The notes: generated by a model from the sequence alone, not told the origin. A stretch of DNA of 64,000 nt from Bifidobacterium mongoliense DSM 21395 (GCF_000741285.1 NZ_JGZE01000012.1:43155-107154); one strand, 5' to 3'. Counted from the first letter of the stretch, positions 1-12,155 are shown. Made by a program: numbers and translations.

Positions 1-516
1 CGATCGTGCAGACCTGTGTCATTCACCTGATGCGCAACACGTTCAGGTACGCGTCCAGGAAGGACTGGGAAGCGCTTCGCCGTGACGTGAAACCCATCTA
101 CACGGCCGCCACACCGGCCGCCGCCGAACATGCGCGTGACGAGATGCTCGAACACTGGGCGGGCAAGTACCCGGCGGTCAAGGGCTTGTGGCTCAACGCA
201 TGGGAACGGTTCATCCCTTTCCTGGACTACGACGTGGAGATCCGCCGGGTCATCTGCTCCACGAACGCGATCGAGGGTCTGAACGCCAGGTTCCGCCGCT
301 CCATCCGGGCGCGTGGGCACTTCCTTGGGCGGGCGGGCCGCATTGAAATGCCTCCACCTGACCGTGCGTTCGCTCGACCCCACAGGCAAGGGCCAGGTAC
401 GATGGGTGACACGATGGAAGCCCGCGTTGAACGCGTTCGCCATCACCTTCGCCGACCGCTGGCCGGACGGCAAGGAACAGCAACGAAAACCGCCAGTCAC
501 ACACTTAATGAGATAG
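1..516 (+). pseudogene. IS256-family transposase, C-terminal fragment with frameshift
   Basis: The frame is open from the window edge and carries the C-terminal part of an IS256/MULE-type transposase: a C-x-VIH-x-MRN helix, the stretch KPIYTAATPAAAE, then WERFIPFLDYDVEIRR and the STNAIEGLNARFRR block containing the last acidic catalytic residue. After RARGHF (about 320-345, in a G/C-rich run) the homologous sequence moves to the next frame (AALKCLHLTVRSLDPTGKGQ) and ends at the TAG at 514-516. One base is therefore missing or two gained. The protein would be non-functional unless the shift is programmed, which nothing here suggests. The 5' part lies outside the window. No IS256-like terminal inverted repeat is visible after the stop; a 21-bp repeat array begins 3 nt later. 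Confidence 0.85.
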
Positions 517-518
517 AC

Positions 519-665
519 CCACGGTTCGCTGACGCAGATCGGCGATTGACTGACATAGGTCGGCGGTTCGTGAACGCAAGTCGGCGATTCGCTGACATAG
601 GTCGATGGTTGACCGACGCAAGTCGGCGATTGACTGACGCAAGTCAACGGTTCGCATAGACAAGT
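519..665 (+). repeat. 21-bp tandem repeat array (7 units), locus 1
   Basis: Seven head-to-tail 21-bp units start at 519, 540, 561, 582, 603, 624 and 645. Typical unit: CGGCGATTGACTGACATAGG plus T. Units are degenerate but keep the period exactly. The last unit runs in register into the left end of the palindromic element at 657. The array is open as a 7-residue repeat (RRLTDAS-like) in one frame, a consequence of the 21-nt period rather than evidence for a protein. Confidence 0.9.
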
Positions 666-729
666 CGGGTGATACGAAAAACGAGGGGCCATATTCCGCG
701 GTTGTTTTTCGCTATCGCCCGACTTGCCT
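657..729 (-). repeat. Dispersed palindromic element, copy 1
   Basis: The arms TAGACAAGTCGGGTGATACG and (reverse complement of the right side) CAGGCAAGTCGGGCGATAGC pair almost completely around the central core, which here reads CGAGGGGCCATATTCCGC. The same core and arms recur at 16468-16565 and 55291-55364. Relative to those copies this one is inverted, hence the minus strand. No gene is visible in it. Confidence 0.85.
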
Positions 730-1198
730 GACGGATGGAGACCTGACCGTCCATTCTTCGGCCACGCTGACCAATGGCCGGACAAGCATGTTGTTGGATA
801 GCTCTCTCATGGTATTTCATGGCATTTCAGGGCGTTTTCGGCCCATGATAAGGCGAGCATCACGCATGAAGTCGGTGACCTTGACGCGTCATACACGTTG
901 TGTAGTGAATGGTGCGGAGTGCGCTGGTGCCTGACCCGTCGTGGTCCTGCAGATTGGCGGTATATGGCCGTTTCTCGTTTTCCGCTTTTCGAGGCTACTT
1001 GGAAAGTGCTACACAAAGTGAGGGCGATGGGTCATAAAGGGATATAAGCCGTGAAATGTATCCGCGCAGTGCTTGAGGATTCGTTTCCGCTGCCTCTTCA
1101 GCTGATTGAACTGATGTTTGGAAAGTAGAAAGCCCGGAACCATGAAGATTCAGGCCTTCAGCAACTGTGCGTACTGTTGTGCGTACTATGCGCCTTGA
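730..1198. other. Gene-free interval, lower GC than its surroundings
   Basis: No convincing coding sequence is seen. The short open frames here (for example 807-1016 and 995-1219 on the minus strand) have no recognisable motif and no ribosome binding site. Base composition is visibly less GC-rich than the neighbouring genes. With an IS256 fragment on one side and a tRNA on the other, a decayed insertion is plausible but unproven. Confidence 0.4.
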
Positions 1199-1240
1199 AG
1201 AAAAAAATAAGGGCGCCATATCGTTGATATGACGCCCTTT
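1199..1240 (-). terminator. Intrinsic terminator of the initiator tRNA gene
   Basis: Read on the minus strand, AAGGGCGTCATATC-aac-GATATGGCGCCCTT forms a strong hairpin followed by a T-rich tract (complement of the A run at 1199-1210). It lies directly downstream of the tRNA gene. Confidence 0.85.
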
Positions 1241-1243
1241 TAG

Positions 1244-1317
1244 TAGCGGGGTCAGGATTTGAACCTGAGACCTCTGGGTTATGAGCCCAGCGAGCTACCG
1301 AGCTGCTCCACCCCGCG
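1244..1317 (-). tRNA. tRNA-fMet (initiator, anticodon CAT)
   Basis: On the minus strand a full cloverleaf folds from CGCGGGG to CCCCGCT plus discriminator A. The anticodon arm is CTGGGCTCATAACCCAG with anticodon CAT. Two initiator features are visible: a mismatched 1-72 pair (C opposite T) and three G-C pairs (GGG/CCC) next to the anticodon loop. The 3' CCA is not encoded. Confidence 0.95.
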
Positions 1318-1559
1318 ACGGCTGCTGTAAGGCAGCTCAATACATCTTAAGGGCAGAATCGAGAATGTCAAGCCTGGGGCGGATATTCCCGAAGCACCGC
1401 GTGTCACAGCACTGGATTCACCTGCAGACGATAGTGGATGAACGGTAGAGTTCCACGACTGAGCTCCAGTTTCATCACCATGTATATGAATGCCATATGA
1501 ATGCATTTGATCACCGCTCGGCCGTCGGGTCGCGGCACGCGCCTCACGATCCACCGTCC

Positions 1560-1765
1560 CGTCACTCATCCACCTGCGAGGCATTCGCCTTCTGCCCGCG
1601 AGACGTTCGAGAGACGTTCGACCCTCTGCCCCCGCGAGACGTTCACCTCGCGACCCTTGACCAGACGCTCCTGGGACAACGTTCACACCTGCTCGCAAGA
1701 CATTCATCCGTTGCCCGCGAGGTGTTCGACCCCTGCCGGCAAGGTGCTCACCCACCGCCCGCGCG
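1560..1765. repeat. Degenerate tandem repeat upstream of metA
   Basis: About seven imperfect units of roughly 22-35 nt are related to GCCCGCGAGACGTTCgaccc. Clear examples are at 1600-1640 (two GAGACGTTCGA in a row), 1647, 1690 and 1715. The rest of 1318-1819 holds no recognisable gene. The array ends about 60 nt before the metA promoter. Confidence 0.55.
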
Positions 1766-1819
1766 CACGCCCCAACGCTGGGCCCTGAGCGAGCGCAGCA
1801 TGCGCGATATCCACCGCGA

Positions 1820-1828
1820 TGCGATAAT
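1820..1828 (+). promoter_or_regulatory. Extended -10 promoter, probable leaderless start of metA
   Basis: TGCGATAAT (TGn plus GATAAT) ends 6 nt before the metA ATG, and no Shine-Dalgarno sequence lies between. Transcription would start at or next to the A of ATG. Confidence 0.6.
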
Positions 1829-1834
1829 ACCGGT

Positions 1835-2872
1835 ATGCCTATCAAGATTCCCCGTGGTTTGCCGGCGCGTGACATTCTTGACGCGGAGCGCATCTTCGCG
1901 TTGGAACAGCCCGAAGCCGAGCGTCAGCGTGTCCGCCCTCTGCGTCTGGTCATACTCAACCTCATGCCGAAGAAGATCGAGACCGAGACGCAGCTGCTCC
2001 GGCTCATCTCGAAGTCCCCGCTGCAGGTCGACGTCGATTTCATGACCACCTCGACCCACGAGTCCAAACACGTCAGCGCGGATCATCTCGTCAAGTTCTA
2101 CGAGAGCCTCGATGCGTTGCACGACAATTACTATGACGGTCTGGTCATCACGGGCGCACCCGTGGAGCACTTGGAGTTCGATCAGGTCGACTACTGGGAG
2201 GAATTCAAGCAGATCCTCGATTGGTCCTCCAGCCACGTGTTCTCGACCATGTATCTATGCTGGGGCGCCATGGGTGCGTTGTGCTACCGGTATGGCGTGC
2301 GCAAGCACATGCTCGACACCAAGATTTTCGGCGTTTTCCCGCAGTATCTGCAGGATGAGTACTGCTTCCTGACCAACGGCTTCGACGAGATCGCGCTCCA
2401 ACCCCATTCGCGCCTGGCCGGCGTGGACGAGGGCGATGTGGCACGCCACTCTGATCTGCAGGTCCTCACCTGGGGGCCGCAGAGCGGACCCGGGCTCATC
2501 GCGACCAAGGACTTTTCGGAGGTCTTCGCGTTGGGGCACTGGGAGTACGGCAAGTACACCCTCGCCGAGGAGTACGAGCGGGACAAAGCCAAGGGCATGG
2601 ATAACGTGCCGCTGCCCTACAACTATTTCCCCGACGACGACCCCACCAAGGAGCCGTTGTTCGCATGGCGCGCCCACGCCAATCTGCTGTGGCGCAACTG
2701 GCTCAACTGGGTCTACCAGACCACGCCCTACGACCTCGCCGAAGTGCCGTCGTTACGCGCCGCCAAGCGCCTCGGTACCGATCGGTCGATCCGGCACCGG
2801 CCCGGCAGCCCGCGTGACGACGGGTTCGAGCCGTTCAGGAACACCGGCTACGGGGTGCGATCCGAGGGCTGA
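1835..2872 (+). CDS. metA: Homoserine O-acyltransferase MetA (predicted O-acetyltransferase)
   Basis: Transfers an acyl group from acyl-CoA to homoserine, the committing step of methionine synthesis in the cytoplasm. The 345-residue protein has the MetA layout: the NLMPKKIETETQ block near residue 42, nucleophile C142 in MYLCWGAMGAL, and H235/E237 in LGHWEYGKY. Residue 111 is Glu (ITGAPVEHLEF). In characterised MetA enzymes Glu at this place goes with acetyl-CoA and Gly with succinyl-CoA, so acetyl-CoA is predicted despite the common succinyltransferase label. The C-terminal 40 residues (after AEVPS) are charged, low in conservation and longer than usual. The start is the ATG 6 nt after GATAAT. 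It is monocistronic; hom and thrB, which make and use homoserine, lie near 36-38 kb. Confidence 0.95.
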   Translation: MPIKIPRGLPARDILDAERIFALEQPEAERQRVRPLRLVILNLMPKKIETETQLLRLISKSPLQVDVDFMTTSTHESKHVSADHLVKFYESLDALHDNYYDGLVITGAPVEHLEFDQVDYWEEFKQILDWSSSHVFSTMYLCWGAMGALCYRYGVRKHMLDTKIFGVFPQYLQDEYCFLTNGFDEIALQPHSRLAGVDEGDVARHSDLQVLTWGPQSGPGLIATKDFSEVFALGHWEYGKYTLAEEYERDKAKGMDNVPLPYNYFPDDDPTKEPLFAWRAHANLLWRNWLNWVYQTTPYDLAEVPSLRAAKRLGTDRSIRHRPGSPRDDGFEPFRNTGYGVRSEG

Positions 2873-3103
2873 GGCAGGGTGAGCGTGCCATGTGTCGCAT
2901 GGAGCACACCGCACGTCGTCGGGAAACGCCGTGGAGGCCTTGCGCGCCAAGACTGGCGGAGCATTGGAGTTTGCCGACGTAGAATGTGCACCGAGTCATT
3001 CGAGGCGGAGTGTCGGCCGGCTCTCGGGTCCGGCTCGGCGCGTCCCCTCGAATCTGTCGGGTGTGATGTAACCATCGCGTTACCTCCGTCCCGTGGTTGG
3101 GCT

Positions 3104-3109
3104 TAGACT
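3104..3109 (+). promoter_or_regulatory. Possible -10 box of the atp operon
   Basis: TAGACT lies 28 nt upstream of the atpB ATG and before the AGGAGG at 3126-3131. No good -35 hexamer is visible at 16-18 nt. The rest of 2873-3103 shows no gene. Confidence 0.35.
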
Positions 3110-3136
3110 TGAGCGTGAATGAGCTAGGAGGCGTAG

Positions 3137-4247
<1,111 letters not shown>

Positions 4248-4308
4248 GATGCGTTCGCCCGCAAGGGCGTGCCCGTCATATCAGTAGGTAATCGGAAAGG
4301 AGGCGTCC

Positions 4309-4845
4309 ATGGTAGAGTCAGCCCGTTCAGGAATTGATTTGTTCATCCCCAGCCTGTACGACGTCGTGTGGTCCCTGGTCATCCTCGTGATCGTTGCGGC
4401 GGTGTTCTATAAACTCGTCATACCGAAGTTCCAGGCGGTCTTCGATGAACGAGCGCAGAAGATTCAGGGCGGCATCGCCAAGGCGAATGCGGCTCAGCGC
4501 GACGCCGAAGATGCCAAGCAGCATTATCAGGAGCAGCTCAGCCGTGCCCGCGTCGATGCGTCGAAGATACGTGACGACGCCCGTGCCGAAGCTTCCCATA
4601 TCATCGCCGACGCGCGTTCGCGTGCCGAGGGTGAGGCCGCTCAGATCACCGCCAACGCGCAGCGTTCGTTGGAATCACAACGTCAGCAGGCGCTCGTCTC
4701 CCTCAAGGGCGACGTCGGCACGCTGGCTGCGGCTTTGGCGGGAAAGATCCTCGGCGACAAGTTGCAGGATGCATCCGTGCAATCCTCGATGCTCGATACG
4801 ATGATCGACAATCTGTCCTCGGAGCAGCAGTCCGATCAGCAGTGA
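4309..4845 (+). CDS. atpF: ATP synthase F0 subunit b
   Basis: Peripheral-stalk subunit of 178 residues. One N-terminal membrane helix (about residues 18-38, VVWSLVILVIVAAVFYKLVI) is followed by a long charged Ala/Arg/Gln-rich helix typical of the b-subunit coiled coil, rich in alternating ADAR/AEA segments. AAAGGAGG precedes the ATG. Only one b gene is present. It lies between atpE and atpH, in standard order. Confidence 0.97.
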   Translation: MVESARSGIDLFIPSLYDVVWSLVILVIVAAVFYKLVIPKFQAVFDERAQKIQGGIAKANAAQRDAEDAKQHYQEQLSRARVDASKIRDDARAEASHIIADARSRAEGEAAQITANAQRSLESQRQQALVSLKGDVGTLAAALAGKILGDKLQDASVQSSMLDTMIDNLSSEQQSDQQ

Positions 4846-4903
4846 GTCGAGATCCGGTAGTGGTTCGACGCCCAACCCGGATACAAGGAATTAGGAGGTG
4901 ATC

Positions 4904-5731
4904 ATGCGAGGAGAGGCATCGCGTATATCCGACAGGGCATCACGAGACTCCATGGCGGCCCGATTGAAGGACGCTGGGGAGCGTGCGTGCCGTATCGGCC
5001 GTGAGCTGTTCGATATCACCGCACTGCTTGATGGCAATCCGGCCATCGCAGCGGCCCTGACTGATCCTTCACGCCCCGTGGACGACAAGTCGGCGTTCCT
5101 GCGCACGTTGCTCGGCGATAAGGCTGATCCGCTGACCGCGGAGATACTCACTGATCTGGTGAAGCGCAAGTGGAGCCGACCGAAGGATATCGCCAATGCG
5201 GTGGAGGACTTCGGTGTGGACGCGTTGATGTATTACGCGGATTTCACCAAGTCGACGCTCAAGGTCTCGATCGAGCTCGCGCAGCTGCATTCGTCGCTGC
5301 TCAACCTGCCCGTCGTGCGCTCCAAGCTGTATGACGATCTGGCCACGCCTGAGGCGCGCGTCAAGCTCCTGCGGGAGCTGCTCGCGAACAGCGGTTTCGA
5401 TCAGGTGACGATGATCCTGGCGGAGCACGGCACAGCCAATCTCCGTAAGCGCCGTTATCTGGCCACCATCCAGTGGCTCATCCGCAAGCTGTCGAACCAC
5501 ATGGGCGAGTCGATGATCACCGTGACCACGGCCACGCCGTTGACTCCGGAGCAGATGCACAAGCTCGTGGCCTTGTATACGGCCAAGCTGCAGCGTCCCA
5601 TCCACATCAACTCGGTGGTGGATCCGGCGGTGCTCGGCGGCATGCGCACGCAGGTGGGCGACGAAGTGACCGACAACACCGTGGTCAACCAGTTGCGGCA
5701 TCTCGAGGGGCATATCAAGGCCACGGCCTGA
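4904..5731 (+). CDS. atpH: ATP synthase F1 subunit delta
   Basis: Links the F1 head to the b stalk. Its 275 residues match the long actinobacterial delta form (about 270) rather than the about 180-residue enterobacterial one. The C-terminal segment contains the conserved delta signature (ITVTTATPLTPEQ, then INSVVDPAVLGGMRTQVGDEVTDNTV). GGAGG at 4894-4898 sits five bases before the ATG at 4904; an in-frame GTG at 4898 overlaps this ribosome binding site and is rejected as start. Confidence 0.95.
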   Translation: MRGEASRISDRASRDSMAARLKDAGERACRIGRELFDITALLDGNPAIAAALTDPSRPVDDKSAFLRTLLGDKADPLTAEILTDLVKRKWSRPKDIANAVEDFGVDALMYYADFTKSTLKVSIELAQLHSSLLNLPVVRSKLYDDLATPEARVKLLRELLANSGFDQVTMILAEHGTANLRKRRYLATIQWLIRKLSNHMGESMITVTTATPLTPEQMHKLVALYTAKLQRPIHINSVVDPAVLGGMRTQVGDEVTDNTVVNQLRHLEGHIKATA

Positions 5732-5778
5732 TGCACGCACATGACTTCACAAGAACAATCAATCAATAAGGAGTGATC

Positions 5779-7410
5779 ATGGCAGAACTTACCATTGATC
5801 CCGCCACGATACGCAAGGCGCTCGATGATTTCGTCGAGTCGTACAAGCCGTCGGACACCCCCACCCAGGAGGTGGGATACGTCTCCACGGCCGGTGACGG
5901 CATCGCGCACGTGACGGGGCTGCCTGGTTGCATGGCCAACGAGCTGCTGACCTTCCAGGACGGCACGCTGGGTCTGGCATTCAACCTTGACGCCCGCGAG
6001 ATCGGCGTGGTCATCCTCGGCGACTTCGTAGGAGTCGAGGAGGGCCAGGAGGTCCGGCGTACGGGCGAAGTGCTGTCCGTGCCCGTCGGCGACGGGTATC
6101 TCGGACGAACGGTGGACCCGTTGGGCAAGCCGATCGACGGACTGGGCGAGATCAAGAGCGAAGGACGACGCATCCTCGAGGCCCAGGCGCCAGACGTGAT
6201 GCACCGTCACCCCGTCGACGAGCCCATGCCGACCGGACTGAAGGCCATCGACGCCATGACGCCGATCGGCCGCGGCCAGCGTCAGCTCATCATCGGCGAT
6301 CGTCAGACCGGCAAGACGGCCATCGCGATCGACACCATCATCAACCAGAAGAGCAACTGGGAGACCGGTGACCCGAGCAAGCAGGTGCGTTGCATCTACG
6401 TGGCCATCGGTCAGAAGGGCTCCACCATCGCCTCCGTGCGACAGAGCCTCGAGGAATCCGGCGCCATGGACTACACCACGATCGTGGCCAGCCCCGCTTC
6501 GGACTCCGCAGGATTCAAGTACATCGCCCCGTACACCGGTTCGGCCATCGGCCAGCACTGGATGTACCACGGCAAGCACGTGCTCATCGTCTTCGACGAT
6601 CTGTCGAAGCAGGCCGAAGCCTACCGGTCGATTTCCCTGCTGCTGCGTCGCCCGCCGGGGCGCGAAGCCTACCCCGGCGACGTGTTCTACCTGCATTCCC
6701 GTCTGCTCGAACGCTGCGCCAAGCTGTCCGACGATCTGGGCGGCGGTTCGATGACCGGTCTGCCGATCATCGAGACCAAGGCGAACGACGTCTCGGCGTA
6801 CATCCCCACGAACGTGATCTCCATCACCGACGGGCAGATCTTCCTGCAGTCCGACCTGTTCAACGCCAACCAGCGTCCCGCCGTCGACGTGGGCATCTCG
6901 GTGTCCCGAGTCGGTGGAGCCGCGCAGACCAAGGCGCTCAAGAAGGTATCGGGCACCCTGAAGATCTCGCTGGCGCAGTACCGCTCGCTGGAATCCTTCG
7001 CCATGTTCGCCTCCGACCTCGACTCGGCCTCCAAGGCCCAGCTGACCAGGGGCGCGCGGTTGACCGAGCTGCTCAAGCAGCCTCAGTTCTCCCCGTATGC
7101 CATGGAGCAGGAGGTCGTTTCGGTGTGGGCCGGCACCCACGGCAAGTTCGATGATCTCGATCTCGCCGACGTGCTGCCCTTCGAGAAGGCCCTGCTGGAC
7201 TACCTCGCGCACAACACGACGATCCTCAAGACCATCGCGGAGACCGAGGACTTCACGGCGGACACGGAGAAGACGCTCGACCAGGCGGTCGAGGAGTTCC
7301 GCTCCACGTACGTCACGAAGGCCGGCAAGCCGCTCGTCGACAAGCAGCCCGCGGTGGTCAAGCCCACCACGGTCGAACAGGAGCAGTTCGTCGCGGGGGA
7401 GAAGAAGTAG
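5779..7410 (+). CDS. atpA: ATP synthase F1 subunit alpha
   Basis: Non-catalytic nucleotide-binding subunit of the F1 hexamer, 543 residues. The Walker A motif is GDRQTGKT at 173-180. The signature [14 protein letters not shown] appears in the C-terminal half. The C-terminal tail after EEFRSTYVT is longer than in E. coli (about 513 residues). AAGGAG lies before the ATG at 5779; the in-frame GTG at 5773 is too close to it. Confidence 0.98.
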   Translation: MAELTIDPATIRKALDDFVESYKPSDTPTQEVGYVSTAGDGIAHVTGLPGCMANELLTFQDGTLGLAFNLDAREIGVVILGDFVGVEEGQEVRRTGEVLSVPVGDGYLGRTVDPLGKPIDGLGEIKSEGRRILEAQAPDVMHRHPVDEPMPTGLKAIDAMTPIGRGQRQLIIGDRQTGKTAIAIDTIINQKSNWETGDPSKQVRCIYVAIGQKGSTIASVRQSLEESGAMDYTTIVASPASDSAGFKYIAPYTGSAIGQHWMYHGKHVLIVFDDLSKQAEAYRSISLLLRRPPGREAYPGDVFYLHSRLLERCAKLSDDLGGGSMTGLPIIETKANDVSAYIPTNVISITDGQIFLQSDLFNANQRPAVDVGISVSRVGGAAQTKALKKVSGTLKISLAQYRSLESFAMFASDLDSASKAQLTRGARLTELLKQPQFSPYAMEQEVVSVWAGTHGKFDDLDLADVLPFEKALLDYLAHNTTILKTIAETEDFTADTEKTLDQAVEEFRSTYVTKAGKPLVDKQPAVVKPTTVEQEQFVAGEKK

Positions 7411-7413
7411 CCG

Positions 7414-9856
<2,443 letters not shown>

Positions 9857-9857
<1 letters not shown>

Positions 9858-10147
9858 TGAGTGACGCGACGCTGTTGGAAGTGAACCTCGTCGCCGCCGA
9901 TCACCCCGTGTGGTCGGGCAAGGCGAAGTCGGCGACCATTCCGGCCGCCGACGGAGTCATGGGCATCCTGCCCGATCACGAGCCTGTACTCACGCTCATC
10001 GATGCGGGACGGGTCGTCCTCGTCGACGCCGAGAACGTGCGGCACATGTTCGAGGTCACGGACGGTTTCATCTCGTTCGATTCGAACCGTTTGACCATCG
10101 CGGTCGAACGGGGCAGGGACGTCGTGATTACCAAGGACAGTGACTGA
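9857..10147 (+). CDS. atpC: ATP synthase F1 subunit epsilon (short form)
   Basis: Sits at the foot of the gamma shaft. Only 96 residues: the N-terminal beta-sandwich domain (LLEVNLVAADHPVWSGKAKS, ADGVMGILPDHEPVLTLIDAG) is complete, but the protein ends about where the sandwich ends. The C-terminal two-helix arm that inhibits ATP hydrolysis in E. coli and Bacillus is essentially absent. The ATG overlaps the atpD stop, indicating coupling. Last gene of the operon. Confidence 0.95.
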
Positions 10148-10198
10148 TGCCATCTCCTCGCTGAACCGGGAGTGTGGCTCCGCGGTTCGGCGCATGGC

Positions 10199-10230
10199 GG
10201 GCGGTCTTCTTCGGAAGGCCGCCCGTTTCG
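10199..10230 (+). terminator. Terminator of the atp operon
   Basis: GGGCGG-t-CTTC-ttcg-GAAG-g-CCGCCC hairpin followed by a short GTTTCGT tract, 50 nt after the atpC stop. Confidence 0.7.
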
Positions 10231-10333
10231 TATCGGTGAGTTGCGGCGATGGCTTGCTTCATGCTGCTGCCGTTGGTGTTTGCGTGGGCGATGCCGCCCA
10301 GGATGTATGGCGGCCATCCGAAGCGATGGCTGC

Positions 10334-10339
10334 TACAGT
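10334..10339 (+). promoter_or_regulatory. -10 box, probable leaderless start of nucS
   Basis: TACAGT lies 8 nt before the GTG at 10348. No ribosome binding site is seen. Confidence 0.45.
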
Positions 10340-10347
10340 GGGTTGCC

Positions 10348-11097
10348 GTGCGTATCATAGTCGCCGATTGCTCGGCACAATACTCCGGACGCCTGCAGGC
10401 CACACTGCCGCCCGCACGACGGGTGCTGCTGGTCAAGGCCGACAACAGCCTGCTCATCTTCTCCGAACTGGGATCGTTCAAACCGCTCAATTGGATGGCT
10501 GCCCCGTGCACCATCCACGAGATCGAGCCGGGTTCTGAGGAGGACAGCGGCGCCGAGATCGAGCCGGGCGCCGATGCCGACGGCGCTGAAATCGAACCCG
10601 CGCCGCGTCCCGTGCGCATCCTGCATGTCGCGGCAGCGAAGTCGAACGACGTCCTCGAAGTGACCTTGTACCGTGTCTTCAGCGACGAATCCTTCGATCT
10701 GGGTCTCGACCCCGGGTTGGTCAAGGACGGCGTCGAGGATCATCTCCAGCATTTTCTCGCCGAGCAGATCGAGCGGATCGGCGAAGGCGCGCGGCTGGTG
10801 AGCAGGGAGTACCCCACGCCCATCGGCCCGGTCGACATCATGGCGGTCGATGCCGAAGGCAAGCACGTGGCCATCGAGATCAAACGGCATGGCGGCATCG
10901 ACGGGGTCGAGCAGCTCACCCGATACTGCAAGCTGCTCAACCGTGACCCCCTGATCAGCCCGGTGCGTGGCATCTTCGCCGCGCAAACCATCACGCCGCA
11001 GGCCAGGACGTTGGCGCAGGACCGCGGCTTCGAATGCCTGTTGCTGGACTATGACGATATGAAAGGCACCGACGACGGCAGCCTTCGTCTGTTCTGA
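10348..11097 (+). CDS. nucS: Mismatch-specific endonuclease NucS/EndoMS
   Basis: Cuts both strands at mismatches; this is the actinobacterial and archaeal replacement for MutS/MutL. 249 residues. The N-terminal DNA-binding domain is recognisable from VRIIVADCSAQYSGRLQA and KPLNWMAAPC. The C-terminal RecB-like nuclease domain has the catalytic set GPVDIMAVD ... HVAIEIKRHGGIDGVEQLTRY. The C-terminus SLRLF resembles a sliding-clamp binding tail (inference). An acidic insert at about residues 56-85 (repeats of EIEPG) separates two strands of the N-terminal domain. The GTG start fits the family N-terminus; upstream in-frame ATGs would add an unrelated hydrophobic stretch. It follows the atp operon, a neighbourhood often seen in Actinobacteria. 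Confidence 0.9.
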   Translation: MRIIVADCSAQYSGRLQATLPPARRVLLVKADNSLLIFSELGSFKPLNWMAAPCTIHEIEPGSEEDSGAEIEPGADADGAEIEPAPRPVRILHVAAAKSNDVLEVTLYRVFSDESFDLGLDPGLVKDGVEDHLQHFLAEQIERIGEGARLVSREYPTPIGPVDIMAVDAEGKHVAIEIKRHGGIDGVEQLTRYCKLLNRDPLISPVRGIFAAQTITPQARTLAQDRGFECLLLDYDDMKGTDDGSLRLF

Positions 11098-11179
11098 AGG
11101 CGGCCCTCATCGGTGCCTGGTGGCTTCCCGGCCTACGGTCGGGAGACGCGGTGGCCTCGGTGGCCGGGGTATGCGGCGG

Positions 11180-12142
11180 TCACGAGGCGTACAGGATGTC
11201 GACGACGAAGTAGAGCGTCGAGTTCGCAGGAATCTTCGCCTGCGCCTTGCTGCCGTAGCCTTCGTTCGGCGGGACCACGAGCAGCACCTGCGATCCGACG
11301 GTCTGTCCGGTCAGGCCCTTCTTCCAACCGGTGACGACGGAGCTGAGCGGGAAGCTCGCCGACTGGCCGCGGTCCCACGACGAGTCGAACTGGGTGAGCT
11401 TGCCCTTGGTGTCAAGCGTCCAGCCGGTGTACTGGGCGTCGACGGTGTCCGTCTCCTTGACCGTCGTCCCCTTGCCTGTGATGAGGGGCTGTGCCACGAG
11501 TGATCCGTCGGGTTTGTAGCCGTTGAGATCGAGCGAAGGCTTGCCGTTCTTGTCCAGCGTCACCTTCGGCAGATTGGCGGGCACGTTCGCCACCTTCTCG
11601 CCTTGGGCGCGCGTGAGGGCCTTCTGCCGCGAGATGAGCGTGAGCGCCATGATGTACGAGGTGCCCGAACTGTTGCTGTCGTTGACGCCGAAGGCCAGGG
11701 TCGCGCCGACGCGCTGGCCCTTGATGACGGAGTAGTAGCCGCTGGTGGTCGAACCCTTCTGTATGGTCAGTGTGCAGTCCGGGGTGTTCTTCTCCCAGGT
11801 GCTCATGAGTTCGCTGCCGTCCTTGGCGTTGAGCGCGATGCCTTGGGCGCACACACGGTCGCCATCCTGGATCGTCGCGCCCTTGCCCTGCTGCAGTACG
11901 GCGTAGGTGTCGTTCTCTACGCTCATCGGGTGATGGAAGGAGATCTTCGGTTTGCTGCCCGGGGTCCCCGTGGCCGATATGCCGGGGATCTGCTTCATGG
12001 TCGTGGTCGGTGACGAAGAAGAAGAGGGCTGCGTCTTCGCCGTGGCGGCGCCGCCGCACGCACCCAGCGTCAGGCAGACGACGAGCGAACAGAGGGCGGC
12101 CAGAGCCTTGAATGATGGTGATGGCGTGGAAATGCTATGCAT
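11180..12142 (-). CDS. FKBP-type peptidyl-prolyl isomerase lipoprotein
   Basis: Probable extracytoplasmic folding factor catalysing proline cis-trans isomerisation. 320 residues: a signal peptide with lipobox LGAC (C29), a Ser/Thr-rich linker, then two FKBP-like domains. The C-terminal one is canonical (VDAQYTGW, FDSSWDRG, FPLSSVVTGWKKGLTGQTVG, VVPPNEGYG). The first, about residues 75-190, keeps only the fold outline and its active-site residues are mostly lost. The start is ATG 12142, seven bases after TACTGT on the minus strand; the longer frame from 12187 lacks a signal and is unlikely. Convergent with nucS. Confidence 0.88.
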   Translation of the reverse strand: MHSISTPSPSFKALAALCSLVVCLTLGACGGAATAKTQPSSSSSPTTTMKQIPGISATGTPGSKPKISFHHPMSVENDTYAVLQQGKGATIQDGDRVCAQGIALNAKDGSELMSTWEKNTPDCTLTIQKGSTTSGYYSVIKGQRVGATLAFGVNDSNSSGTSYIMALTLISRQKALTRAQGEKVANVPANLPKVTLDKNGKPSLDLNGYKPDGSLVAQPLITGKGTTVKETDTVDAQYTGWTLDTKGKLTQFDSSWDRGQSASFPLSSVVTGWKKGLTGQTVGSQVLLVVPPNEGYGSKAQAKIPANSTLYFVVDILYAS

Positions 12143-12149
12143 GGGCACC

Positions 12150-12155
12150 ACAGTA
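12150..12155 (-). promoter_or_regulatory. -10 box, probable leaderless start of the FKBP gene
   Basis: TACTGT on the minus strand, 7 nt before ATG 12142, with no Shine-Dalgarno sequence between. Confidence 0.55.

Noticed and set aside
519..665. Possible CRISPR array (also considered for 17064-17165, 55101-55260, 55356-55628 and 57220-57319)
   Set aside because: All are head-to-tail repeats without unique spacers, and no cas gene is in the window.
995..1219. Small minus-strand frame after tRNA-fMet, possible integrase remnant
   Set aside because: Begins inside the tRNA terminator, has no ribosome binding site and no integrase motif. No duplicated tRNA end is visible that would mark an attachment site.
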